DNA from: Patiria pectinifera
Lineage: Eukaryota > Echinodermata > Asteroidea > Valvatida > Asterinidae
Length of the DNA stretch: 64,000 nucleotides
Reading direction: 5' to 3'
Assembly: GCA_029964075.1 (NCBI GenBank)
Contig: CM057135.1
Location: 8,272,863-8,336,862, forward strand
The first letter of the stretch is position 1. Every line of letters begins with the position of its first letter. Shown in pieces: positions 41,101 to 51,453 of this stretch. The notes beneath the pieces are model-generated. The model saw only the letters and a program-made list of their open reading frames with translations. It was not told the origin of the DNA and ran no database searches. The position numbers and the translations under genes are program-made.

Positions 41101-43556
41101 GGCTGTGACTATGCACCGTATGAGACATTAAAATGATAATGGTCCCAGTTCACTGAGCGACTCGTGATTGACGTGCGTGCCTTTTGGCTGAGACGTGATG
41201 GTATGGTTGACCGGACATCGCGTCTACATGGCATACATTGATTTTCCACGTTATGGCTGGAAGCTTAGGCAGCAGAGTATCCAGCTTTTGATGTTGGGGG
41301 GGGGGGGGACTGCACATCCGCGCCGAAATGTAGACGTGTTTTTTTTTCTCCCAACACTTGCCCTGACACTGACCATTGGTCTTATTGGGGGTAAAAATTT
41401 TTTTAAAAGGGCACTTGCACATCCGTTGTGAAATGTAGACAGGTTTTTTTTCTCCGGACACTTGGCGTCCGTCAAATCAAAAAGCGTGGGGGGAGGGGGG
41501 GCTGGTCCCATCTGTCGATGGGGGCACTGTTCAAAACCGACAATTATGCACACAAATGGCCAATATATGGGTTTTTTCAGGGCGATACAATGCGAAATTC
41601 TGAAAAAGGCATCCAAAACGGCAGATGCCACAAAAAAAGGGAACCACTTTTTGTTTAAAGCCACTTCTTTTTTGAAAAGGGCACTTGTTCAGAAAAAGGA
41701 CACTTCTTGAAACTGGTGGTGGTAGTGGAGGAGGAGTAAGGGGCATTTCGGTCAGAAGCGGTGTAAGTGTGGTGGAGGCGGCGGCAGTGGAAGTCCTGGT
41801 AAAGTTCGCAGTCGTTCCATCTCGTAGTTTTACCTTGTATTCGTATTGTAACTATTTATTTTGCTTTCTCGGCACACTTGGAATTATTAGCATTACAGAT
41901 TCACAATGGTATTATATAACAGGGGCTCCTAGATCCTAATGACTAAGATTGGAATAAGCTAATTAGTCCAAAAGAAAGAAAATGTGATCAGACAAACAAA
42001 TCCATCTGCAATATTCTCATTCAAAACTAATAAACCACGCGGGGTGATATTCAGTACCAAAGGGGTGGTCCTCAGAGCATGGGCGTCGCCAGGATTTTTT
42101 CTAGAGGGGGGCAAAAAAAAAGTTTGCTCAAAAATGCTTGTATTTCTCAACACATTCTCGATTTATCAGTTTTAGAGGGGGGCAGGGACATTTTGCCCCC
42201 CCCCCCCAACTCATTAAATTTACACCACTTTGTCTTCGCGCCTTTGTTTCTTTTCTTTTTTCCCCCTTTTTTTCTTCCTTTTTTTCTTTTCTTTTTTTTC
42301 CCTTTTTTTCTTCTTTTTTTTTTTTTTTTTGCTTTTCCGGGAAGTGCCCCTTGCTCCTCGCGACGCCCATGCCTCAGAGGATGTTTGATGTTTAGGCCTA
42401 AACTAAATTACAACCGTCGTTTTGTTATTTATCGTTGGAACACGCTTTTAAATACGATACTAAGCTTAATTATTTTGAGAAACAGGCCATATCATGTCTT
42501 CGTCATGCTAGGTTGAGCTATGTCATGACGTAAACAAACTGTCCTAAATTCCCCCATTTACAACCCTTCCAAATACGAGTATGGCGGGTGCAGATCAAGG
42601 GGGGTGCCGATATACCCCCCCCCCCCGCGAAAAATGCTGGATCGACCCCTGTATGGGTATTGTTTTGTGGCCCTTGTTGATGTAAGGTGTTGCACACAAA
42701 CATGATGGTATGGTTTGTAAAATTTTCAAGTCCACCCATACTCGTATTTTGGTCCGACAGTAGCCGATGGTGGGCGTGTCGTTGTGATTGACATTAATTA
42801 TGCGTTTTGTGGTAAAACTCATCCCTGGATTATTTCAAAAACGTTGTATGGCCTGTGTGTATCAACATAATGAGCTAAGTATTCCAAACAGCTGCGTCTT
42901 AAAATACAAATTTACCTTAAAACCACTACTTTTGGAATTTGCTCTTTTTTTTTAAAATTGCCCCCCTCCTACGGTTTTCGGGTGGGGTGATCCTGTGTGC
43001 TCTACGTAGTACATGATGTCGATCATGCATCTATCAAGCCAAATACCAATGTAAGATATCAAAACTGTCATCGGTAAACATGCGTTTTTAATATTCGTTT
43101 CCCTTTGAAAGGTAATTCAAAAATGTTGTTATTTTTGAATGGTGTATTCTATTTTCATGTTTGTTTTGGTTGATTGACGTTTTACATAATTATAGTACAT
43201 TATCAATACCTGAACGAAATGCTGCACTTTTCAAATGCGGTAAACCAACAGGTGCGAACGAAACTATAATTGCTTCAACGCTGTGAGATATTTCTATAGA
43301 ATTAGGGTGGAGCGGCGGGCCTTCCTTCTATTGTCTGTGTTGTGACACTGTGCCCCGGCCAATGAATTGAAAAGGCCGTGGCGTAAGTTATTCATTCACG
43401 GTATTAGGCTCTTTGCCCGCCTCCTATTCATAACCCGAACGTAAAAGGAACTTATAGCTATGCCACGTGACAGGGAATTGGGCAATCACTGAGAAGATAA
43501 CAAACGTGCATGGACGTACATGTTACGTCCTTAGGGGCAATTAAGACACGTACCTA
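41101..43556. other. Right part of transposon copy L, no genes
   Basis: Non-coding sequence that pairs with 43908-48560 as the inverted copy. 41715-42025 (about 310 bp, including GGTGGTGGTAGTGGAGGAGG) is absent from copy R and is either an insertion in L or a deletion in R. The glycine-rich or poly-K open frames here are low-complexity artefacts. Confidence 0.65.
42078..42371. mobile_element. 294-bp MITE with CATGGGCGTCGC ends, 8-bp target duplication
   Basis: Begins CATGGGCGTCGCCAGGA and ends TCCTCGCGACGCCCATG. It is flanked by CCTCAGAG at 42070-42077 and 42372-42379. Copy R carries the empty site near 47950-47960 with a single CCTCAGAG, proving the insertion. The interior is a C-tract and long pyrimidine runs. 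The 8-bp duplication suggests hAT mobilisation. Confidence 0.9.
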
Positions 43557-43907
43557 TAGGCACAATTAGACCCGATGCTCCCAAGGATTAAAACCCCTGA
43601 ACAATTCCTAAGAACCTGTTCTCAAAACATACCCTTAATACTGATTGCTAGTGCCTTATACTAGATGCTATAGGCACAATTAGACCCGATGCTCTTGAGG
43701 ATTAAGACGCCGAACAACTCCAAGGAACCTGTTCTCAAAACTTACCCTTAATACTGACTACTAGCTCCCTATACTAGGTGCTATAGGCACAATTAGACCC
43801 GATGCTCCCGAGGATTACAACGCCGGAACAACTCCTAAGAACCTGTTCTCAAAACTTACCCTTAATACTGATTGCTAGTGCCTTATACTAGGTGCTATAG
43901 GCACAAA
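43557..43907 (+). repeat. 114-bp satellite, about three forward monomers between the inverted copies
   Basis: Tandem units of the form AATACTGATTGCTAGTGCC - TATACTAGGTGCTATAGGC - AATTAGACCCGATGCTCC - AACTCCTAAGAACCTGTTC, 114 bp each. The block forms the spacer of the large palindrome. Confidence 0.9.
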
Positions 43908-44814
43908 TAGGTACGTTTCTTAATTGCCCCTAAGGACGTAACATGTACGTCCATGCACGTTTGTTATCTTCTCAGTGATTGGCCAATTTCCTGTCACGTG
44001 GCATAGCTATAAGTTCCTTTTACGTTCGGGTTATGAATAGGAGGCGGGCACATTATAAAGAGCCTAATACCTTGAATGAATAACTTACGCCACGGCCGTT
44101 TTTAATTCATTGGCCGGGGCACAGTGTCACAACACAGACAATAGAAGGAAGGCCCACTGCTCCACCCTAATTCTATAGAAATATCTCACAGCGTTAAAGC
44201 AATGATAGTTTCGTTCGCGCCTGTTGGTTTACCGCATTTGAAAAGCGCAGCATTTCGTTCATGTATTGAACCCTCTACGCAGATAATGTGCTATAATTAT
44301 GTAAAACGTCAATCAACCGAAACAAACATGAAATAGAATACACCATTCAAAAATAACCAAATTTTGGAATATACCTTTCAAAGGGAAAAAAATATTAAAA
44401 ACGCATGTTTACCGATGACAGTTTTGATATCTTACATTGGTATTTGGCTTGATAGATGCATAATCATTATGTAATACGTAGAGCACACAGGATCACCCCA
44501 GCCGAAAACCGTAGGAGGGGGGCAATTAAAAAACACAAATTCCAAAAGTAGTGGTTTTAAGGTAAATTTGTATTTTAAGACGCAGCTGTTTGGAATACTC
44601 AGCTTCATTATGTTGATACACAGGCCATACAACGTTTTTGAAATAATCCAGGGATGAGTTATACCACAAAATGCATAATTAATGTCAATCACAACGAAAC
44701 GCCGACCACCGACTACTGTCGGACAAAAATACGAGTATGGGTGGACTTGAACATTGAAACCATACCATCATGTTTGTGTGCAACACCTTACATCAACAAG
44801 GGCTACAAAAGAAA

Positions 44815-46020
44815 AACTAGAAATGTGTTTGTGGACAAACACTGAGCTGTTTCGACCGTTTTAATAATGACTGCCGTAAAGGGGTTTCATCCAGGTGGAA
44901 TGAACATGTACATGCATATTTTATACAATAAGTGTCCATCCTATGTAAAAAAAAATATATATATATATTTTCATGACGTCATGATGACGGCACACATTTT
45001 TTGAAATTTTCTGTACCTATCTACAACCCAACAAACCTTTTGCAAAAAGAATTACTAATTAACTACTTTTCATTGATGAGATATGAGAAAAGGTCCAAAA
45101 ATTGAAGAATTCATATAAAATCACATAATGACGTCATTGTGACGTCACTGCAATTTTTGTCTATAACACTTGCTGGAATATCTGCATATCGAGATTGAAC
45201 CCAATCAGATCTCAGGTTCTCTAGATATAGTGACTTAAACTATGCAGTTTTAGGATGACGTCAAGTGACACATGATGACGTCATCATGACGTCATGATTC
45301 GACCTGAATCTTCAGATGGTGGTCTAAGTGTGTGCCAGGTTTCAAGTCGATCAGACCGTATTTTATATAATTTTTGCAAAATTTGAAGAACATATTAAAA
45401 TTTAAAAAATTCATAAAATATCAGACGATGACGTCATCATGACGTAACTTCAGATTTTGAATGCTGTTATCTATACCTTCGTACCCACCAAGTTTCATAA
45501 AGATCGGACATACCCTTATATGTGAATCAAAAAATCACGTTTTTGATGACGTCATGATGACGTCACACATTTAACGAAATTTTGTGCATCTATCTATGAT
45601 CTAACAAACCTGTTACAAAAAGAATTTTGAATTTACCACATTCCGTTTATGAGATATGAGTAAAAGGTCCAAAAATTGAATAATTCATATAAAATCACAT
45701 GATGACGTCATCATGACGTCACTGCAATTTTCGTCCAGAACACGTCCCGGAATACTTGCGTACCAAGTTTAAACCAAATCGGACTTCCGGTTCTGTAGAT
45801 ATAGGGCCTTAAAGTGTGCTCTTTTAGGATGACGTCACGTGACACGTGATGACGTCATGATGACGTCATGATTCGGCATACATCTTCAGATGGTGGTCTA
45901 AGTGTGTGCCAGGTTTGAAGTCGATCGGATTTGAAAAAAGTCCAAAAGTGCCTTGTAGAACGAAAACACGTGTTATCCTATGGGAAAAACAGTGGAAGAA
46001 AAAAAAAAAGAGAGAAAAAA
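44815..46020 (+). mobile_element. Helitron-like unit H2 (lacks the 3' hairpin)
   Basis: Starts AACTAGAAATGTGTTTGTGG at 44815 with the hairpin GTGTTTGTGGACAAACAC at 44825-44842, followed by GAGCTGTTTCG. The body is about two 574-bp repeats, rich in TGACGTCATCATGACGTCA-type sites. It ends in an A/G-rich tract and passes directly into H3 without the terminal AGCTGTTTCGGTG hairpin. Non-coding. Confidence 0.65.
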
Positions 46021-47500
46021 AACTAGAAATGTGTTTGTGGACAAACACTGAGCTGTTTCGACCATTTTATCAATGACTACCGTAAAGGAGTTTCATCCAG
46101 GTCGAATGAACATGTACATGCGTATTTTATACAAAAAGTGTCCATCCTATGTTAAAAAAAAAAAAATTCATGACGTCATGATGACGGCACACATTTTTAA
46201 AATTTTCTGTATCTATCTACGACCTAACAAACCTTTTGCAAAAAAGAATTTGAATTAACCTCGTTCCATTGATGAGATATAAAATCACATATAAAATTCA
46301 TATAAAATCACATGATGACGTCATCGTGACGTCACTGCAAGTTGGAATATCTGCATACCGACATTGAACCCAATCGGACATCAGGTTCTCTGAGGTCGAT
46401 CGGATCGTATTTTATATAATTTTTGCAAAATTTGAAGAAAATATTAAAATTTGAAAAATTCCTAAAAAAATCAGGCGATGACGTCATGATGCATTAATTC
46501 AGATTTAGATTGCTTTTATCTATACCTACCTACTCACCAAGTTTCATAACGATCGGACATACCCTTATATGTGAATCACAAAATCACGTTTTTGATGATG
46601 TCATGATGACGTCACACATTTTATAAAATTTTGTGCATCTGTCTTTCACTTGACAAACATGGTACAAAAAGAATTTTGAATTTACCATGCTCCATTCATG
46701 AGATTTGAGTAAAAGGTCCAAAAATTGCATAATTTATATAAACTCACATGATGACGTCATTGTGACGTCAATGCAATTTTTGTTTACAACTCGTCCCGGA
46801 ATACTTGCATACCAAGTTTGAACCCAATTGGACTTCCGGTTCTGTAGATATAGGGCCTTAAAGTATGCACTTTTAGGATGACGTCATGTAACAGGTGATG
46901 ACCTCATGATGACGTCATGATTCGGCATACATCTTGAGATGGTTGTTTAAGTGTGTGCCAGGTTTGAAGTCGATCGGACCGTATTTTATATAATTTTTGC
47001 AAAATTTGAAGAAAATATTAAAATTTGAAAAATTCATAAAAAATCAGATGATGACGTCATGATGACGTCACTTCAGATTTGGAATGCTGTTATCTATACC
47101 TACCTTCCCACCAAGTTTCATAAAGATCGGACATACCCTTATATGTGAATCAAGAAATCACGTTTTTGATGACGTCATGATGACGTCACACATTTTACGA
47201 AATCTTGTGCATCTACCTATGACCTAACAAACCTGTTACAAAAAGAATTTCGAATTTACCACATTCCGTTTATGAGATATGAGTAAAAGGTCCAAAAATT
47301 GAATAATTTATATAAAATCACACGATGACGTCATCATGACGTCACTGCAATTTTCGTCTATAACACGTCCCGGAATACTTGCATACCAAGTTTGAAACAA
47401 ATCGGACTTCCGGTTCTGTAGATATAGGGCCTTAAAGTATGCTCTTTTAGGATGACGTCAATTGACACGGGATGACGTCATGATGACGAAAAGTTTCGGC
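44950..47500. repeat. 574-bp tandem repeats dense in TGACGTCA
   Basis: The segment containing GATGACGTCATGATGACG then CACACATTTT recurs near 44969, 45542, 46170, 46592 and 47166. Each unit holds several CRE-like palindromes TGACGTCA, often paired as TGACGTCATGATGACGTCA. The motif AGATGGTGGTCTAAGTGTG links these repeats to the 171-bp monomers of H1, which carry its complement. Confidence 0.85.
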
Positions 47501-47686
47501 ATACATCTTCAGATGGTGGTCTAAGTATGTGCCAGGTTTGAAGTCGATCGGATTTGTAAAAAGGCCAAAAGTGACTTGTAGAACGAAAACACGTGTTATC
47601 CTATGGGGAAAAAAAGTGGAAAAAGAAAAAATGAGAAAAAAAATAACAAAAACAAGAGCTGTTTCGGTGTGTACACCGAAACAGCT
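46021..47686 (+). mobile_element. Helitron-like unit H3 with 3' terminal hairpin
   Basis: Starts with the same AACTAGAAATGTGTTTGTGG as H2. Contains about three 574-bp repeats, one shortened, and ends in the 30-bp hairpin with 13-bp arms AGCTGTTTCGGTG / CACCGAAACAGCT at 47657-47686. H2 and H3 sit head to tail inside copy R; the matching site in copy L (GGTATTGTTTTGTGGCCC) shows the insertion lies between ...ACAAAA and CAATACCC on the plus strand, with no more than about two duplicated bases. Confidence 0.65.
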
Positions 47687-48763
47687 AACAATACCCATAC
47701 AGGGGTGGATCCAGCATTTTTCGCAGGGGGGGGGGGTATATCGGCACCCCCCTGGATCTGCACCTGCCATACTCGTATTTGGAAGGGTTGTAAATGGGGG
47801 AATTTAGGACAGTTTGTTTACGTCATGACATAGCTCAACCTAACATGTTTCTCAATATACTTAAGCTTAGTATCGTATTTAAAAGCGTGTTCCAACGATA
47901 AACAACAAAACGACGGTTGTAATTTAGTTTAGGCCTAAACATCAAACATCCTCTGAGGACCACCCCTTTTGGTCCTGAATATCACCCCGCGTGGTTTATT
48001 AGTTTTGTTTTGAAAAGAGTGCCCTTTTTTGCGAAGTGCCCTTTCTTTTCTGAGCAAGTGCCCTTTAAAAAAAAAAAAAGTGTCTTTAAAAAAAGAGTGG
48101 TTCCCTTTTTTTGTGGCATCTGCCGTTTTGGATGCCTTTTTCAGAATTTCGCATTGTATCGCCCTGAAAAGTACCATATATTGGCCCTTTGTGTGCATAA
48201 TTGTCGGTTTTGAACAGTGCCCCCATCGACAGATGGTACCAGCCCCCCTCCCCCTCCCCCTCCCCCACCGCTTTTTGATAAGGAGGCCAAGTGTCCGGAG
48301 AAAAAAACCTGTCTACATTTCACAACGGATGTCTACATTTCGGCGCGGATGTGCAGTTGCCCCCCCCCCCCCCAACATCAAAAGCTGGATACGCTGCTGC
48401 CTGAGCTTCCAGCCATCACGTGGAAAATCAATGTATGCCATGTAGACGCGATGTCTGGTCAACCATACCATCACGTCTCAGCCAAAAGGCACGCACGTCA
48501 ATCACGAATCGCTCAGTGAACTGGGATCATTATAATGTTAATGGCTTATACGTTGCATAGTCACAGCCAATCACAGGGAGGCCGCAAGCGTTAGGTTCGC
48601 TGCTCTCGTCCTACGTCCCCAGATCAGTGCTGCCCATGGTGGCATACTCCGGCATAACCAATCAGATCCACGGTTACAGCGCTGAACGTAGCCTTAGGGT
48701 CATTTTAGGTTTTCGTTCGGGAATTAAGAAACGTACCTATTAGACCCGATGCTTCCGAGGATT

Positions 48764-49740
48764 CCTACTGTAACCAGGTCGGGTTTCAGTACTTGCTTTT
48801 ACCCGACAGGTTCCTTACTCCAGCATTCATTTCATACATTTTGTAACTTCGTGTTTGTGTCGATTAACATGTGAGCAGCCATTGCGATCATGCTTTTTGC
48901 CTAGCACCCTCTCGCGGCCAAGTAACTTTTTTTTATACAGCGCGCGCCGCCTAGAATTGTGCTCCACTATGCAATAGGCGTAGCGAGCAGGCGAGTTTTG
49001 CATTCCACGCGCTTTGTTCAAATTAGATAGCTGACATTCCGGGCGTTTCGGTTAGTTTTCCTTTAAGGCAAGCTGCGAAATAACTTTGATTTCGATCCAA
49101 CACCTTGTTGCGTTCAAACCATCGTTTTGCGAGCTCTTACACTCTCCACTTTTATCTGCAAATTTTGAGTGAGGCTCCCCGATAGCAGTAAAATATCTTC
49201 AATTTTGACATCGGACACGGAGAAGGCATGAACGTAGACCATCCCAAGTGGTGAGTAAATCCCTTGTCTGATATTTAACTTTTTTATGCCTGAAACCTTT
49301 TTATGCCTAAAGCCTTCTTATGCCTGAATCTTTTTATGCCATCAATAATTTTTATGCAACATTCTGGTCTTTTGTATGCTTTGTTTATTGCCAGAAATTA
49401 AGGCCGTCAAAACGGACACGGCTGGAAATTTGTCTTGTGATCACGACTGATTAGTAACTTTAGAAATAAAACTGTTTTCGTAATTTGCAAATATTTTTGA
49501 GAATCCGTTTTTTCCATAATGATTCTCTGTCTAATTCCTGCATGAGTGGCATGGCAAAAAGGATTTTCTGTTGTCTATATTTTATACTTTGAACATTTAC
49601 TTAAACACAATTTCCTACTATTTTAAAACAATTTCCGCAATTCCGGAAAACAATGTTATCAGGTACTTTATTTTTGTGAATCTCCATTTTTCCTTTTGAA
49701 ACAAATTGGTAACTTCTGATTAACACGAGTATGCAAACTT
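48764..49740. other. Unique sequence with a possible promoter
   Basis: No repeat or complete gene. A GC-rich part at about 48930-49150 leads to a candidate first exon at 49228-49250. Confidence 0.4.
49228..49250 (+). CDS. Candidate first coding exon (host gene start)
   Basis: ATGAACGTAGACCATCCCAAGTG is followed by a consensus GTGAGTAAA donor, and sits downstream of a GC-rich 5' region. Only eight codons are seen and no downstream exon can be linked, so this is a weak call. Confidence 0.25.
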
Positions 49741-49753
49741 TAACTTAAATTTT

Positions 49754-50227
49754 GACTTAATTCCGTATCTCCTTTGGGAGAATTGGGCCAGTCACTCGTT
49801 TATGCCAAGCACTCCAGTCACTCGCAGCAATGCCAGCCTCTGACCATGATGTAAACCCCATTTCCATTCTCTCTCTCTCTCTACAGTCCTTCTCCACGTC
49901 TCCTTTGGTCTTCCTCTCCACCTCTTTCCTTCAGGTGCCCAGGTCAGCGCAATGCGTGGGTTTTGGCTCGGGTCCATGCGCAACACGTGTCCAATCCATC
50001 TCCACCTTCTCTGACGAATCAGTGTGCTGATGGTCTCTATCTGGGCCCTGTTTCTGACTATTTCGGTTGTCACCCTCATTGGCCGATAGATCTTCAGAAT
50101 TCTGCGTACACTCTTGTGAAGGAAGGTGTCCAGCTTCTTTTCGTCTCTGTTCGTAATCCTCCATGTTTCGGAGCCATACAGCAGCACTGCCAGAACATTA
50201 GATTTGAATATCCTGATCTTTGTGTTC
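49754..50227 (-). mobile_element. 5'-truncated non-LTR retrotransposon (LINE) fragment
   Basis: 474 bp flanked by TAACTTAAATTTT at 49741-49753 and 50228-50240, a perfect 13-bp target duplication of the length typical for LINEs. On the minus strand the whole piece up to 50227 is open and encodes the C-terminal end of an ORF2-type protein: LLYGSETWRI, LDTFLHKSVRRILKI, RRWRWIGHVLRM and GRPKETWRRTVE. These mark the region after the RT palm in LINE proteins. The RT and endonuclease are missing because of 5' truncation. No polyA is present at the 3' side; clade not determined. Confidence 0.9.
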
Positions 50228-50289
50228 TAACTTAAATTTTAGTGTTGCTATAATATTTATGTTCACTTTTATCATTTGAAAAAGACTTT

Positions 50290-50423
50290 CATGAGGACAC
50301 CAAAAAAGCAAAATAGTACCCACCTTGTCTGTACAATCCAAGCTAAAAAAAAAAAAAAGGCGCGTGGCCGCGTCAATTCCGGAACTTTGGTCTGACCAGA
50401 GACCGAATATTTTTTTGTTGGCC
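50290..50423. mobile_element. Truncated Harbinger-like MITE
   Basis: Nearly identical to 50967-51107, including GACACCAAAAAAGCAAAAT, CCGCGTCAATTCCGGAAC and GGTCTGACCAGAGACCG, ending GGCC before TTA. The left end is lost. Confidence 0.75.
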
Positions 50424-51453
50424 TTAAATACTAATTGCTAGTGCCTTATACTAGGTGTTATAGGCACAATTAGACCCGATGCTCCCGAGGATTACAAGGC
50501 CGGAACAACTCCTAAGAACCTGTTATCAAAACCCTTAATGCTGATTGCCAGTGCAATTAGACCTGATGCTCCCGAGGATTAAGAGGAAGGAACAACTCCT
50601 AAGAACCTGTTCTCAAAACTTACCCTTAATAATGATTGCCAGTAGTGCCTTATACTAGGTGCTATAGGCACAATTAGATCCGATGCTCCCGAGGATTAAG
50701 GCGCCCGAACAACTCCACGGAACCTGTTCTAAAAACTTACCCTTAGGCCAAAAAAAAAATAAGTCGGTCTCTGGTCAGCGCGCGCGTCGATTTTAAGCAT
50801 GCGCGTCGATCTTTTTTTCCCCAAAATGTTCCGCGGTAGCTCCAACAGCGCCCTCCATTTCCTCACCTCCTCATTTTTTTTTACCAAAGAGCACCAAGGA
50901 ATGGGAAATTGTACCAAGGCAAAGAATCGAAAGCACCAAGGCAAATTATGGAGGACACCAATGTACATGAGGACACCAAAAAAGCAAAATAGTACCCACC
51001 TTGTCTGTACAATCCAAGCTAAAAGAAAAAAAAAGAAAAAGGCGCGTGGCCGCGTCAATTCCGGAACTTTGGTCTGACCAGAGACCGAATATTTTTTTTT
51101 TTTGGCCTTAAATACTGATTGCTAGTGCCTTATACTAGGTGTTATAGGCACAATTAGACCCGATGCTCCCGAGGATTACAACGCCGGAACAACTCCTAAG
51201 AACCTGTTATCAAAACCCTTAATACTGATTGCCAGTGCAATTAGACCCGATGCTCCCGAGGATTAAGAGGAAGGAACAACTCCTAAGAACTTGTTCTCAA
51301 AACTTACCCTTAATATTGATTGCCAGTAGTGCCTTATATTAGGTGCTATAGACACAATTAGTTCTGATGCTCCCGAGGATTAAGACGCCCAAACAACTCC
51401 AAGGAACCTGTTCTAAAGACTCACCCTTAATACTGATTGCTAATGCCTTATAC
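50424..51453 (+). repeat. 114-bp satellite array, forward orientation (interrupted by MITE)
   Basis: About three monomers at 50424-50742 and three at 51108-51453, some with internal deletions (for example loss of the GCCTTATACTAGG part around 50545). The short frames in them are repeat artefacts. Confidence 0.85.
50746..51107. mobile_element. Harbinger-like MITE, 362 bp, TTA target duplication
   Basis: Ends GGCCAAAAAAAAAATA...TCGGTCTCTGGTCAG and the complement at 51072-51107. Flanked by TTA at 50743-50745 and 51108-51110 within the satellite sequence CCCTTAATACTG. Three-base TTA/TAA duplications are typical of PIF/Harbinger. No transposase; non-autonomous. Confidence 0.75.

Larger units (their letters stand above)
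36076..43556 (+). mobile_element. TIR DNA transposon copy L, with nested DIRS and MITE
   Basis: Starts TAGGTACGTGTCTTAATT at 36076 and ends with its complement at 43556, an 18-bp TIR. Without the nested DIRS (36242-41100) and MITE (42078-42371) it is about 2.3 kb and has no transposase-like frame, so it is non-autonomous. It contains G- and C-tracts and a segment around 42590-42650 with GGTGCCGATATACCCCCC that recurs in copy R. Superfamily not determined; the flanks show no clear target duplication against the 114-bp satellite consensus. Confidence 0.75.
43908..48739 (-). mobile_element. TIR DNA transposon copy R (inverted relative to copy L)
   Basis: Ends TAGGTACGTTTCTTAATT at 43908 and its complement at 48739. 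Excluding the Helitron-like insertion at 44815-47686 it is about 1.96 kb and matches copy L in reverse throughout. It has the empty sites for the DIRS (near 48563-48590) and for the 294-bp MITE (near 47955). No transposase. Confidence 0.75.

Noticed and set aside
41195-42516. Several overlapping short frames with poly-Gly, poly-Phe or poly-Lys
   Set aside because: They translate G-tracts and T/A-runs in the transposon copies and have mirror frames on the other strand.
43557-43907. Central spacer considered as the loop of a tRNA or structured RNA
   Set aside because: It consists of satellite monomers found elsewhere; no tRNA arms or boxes.
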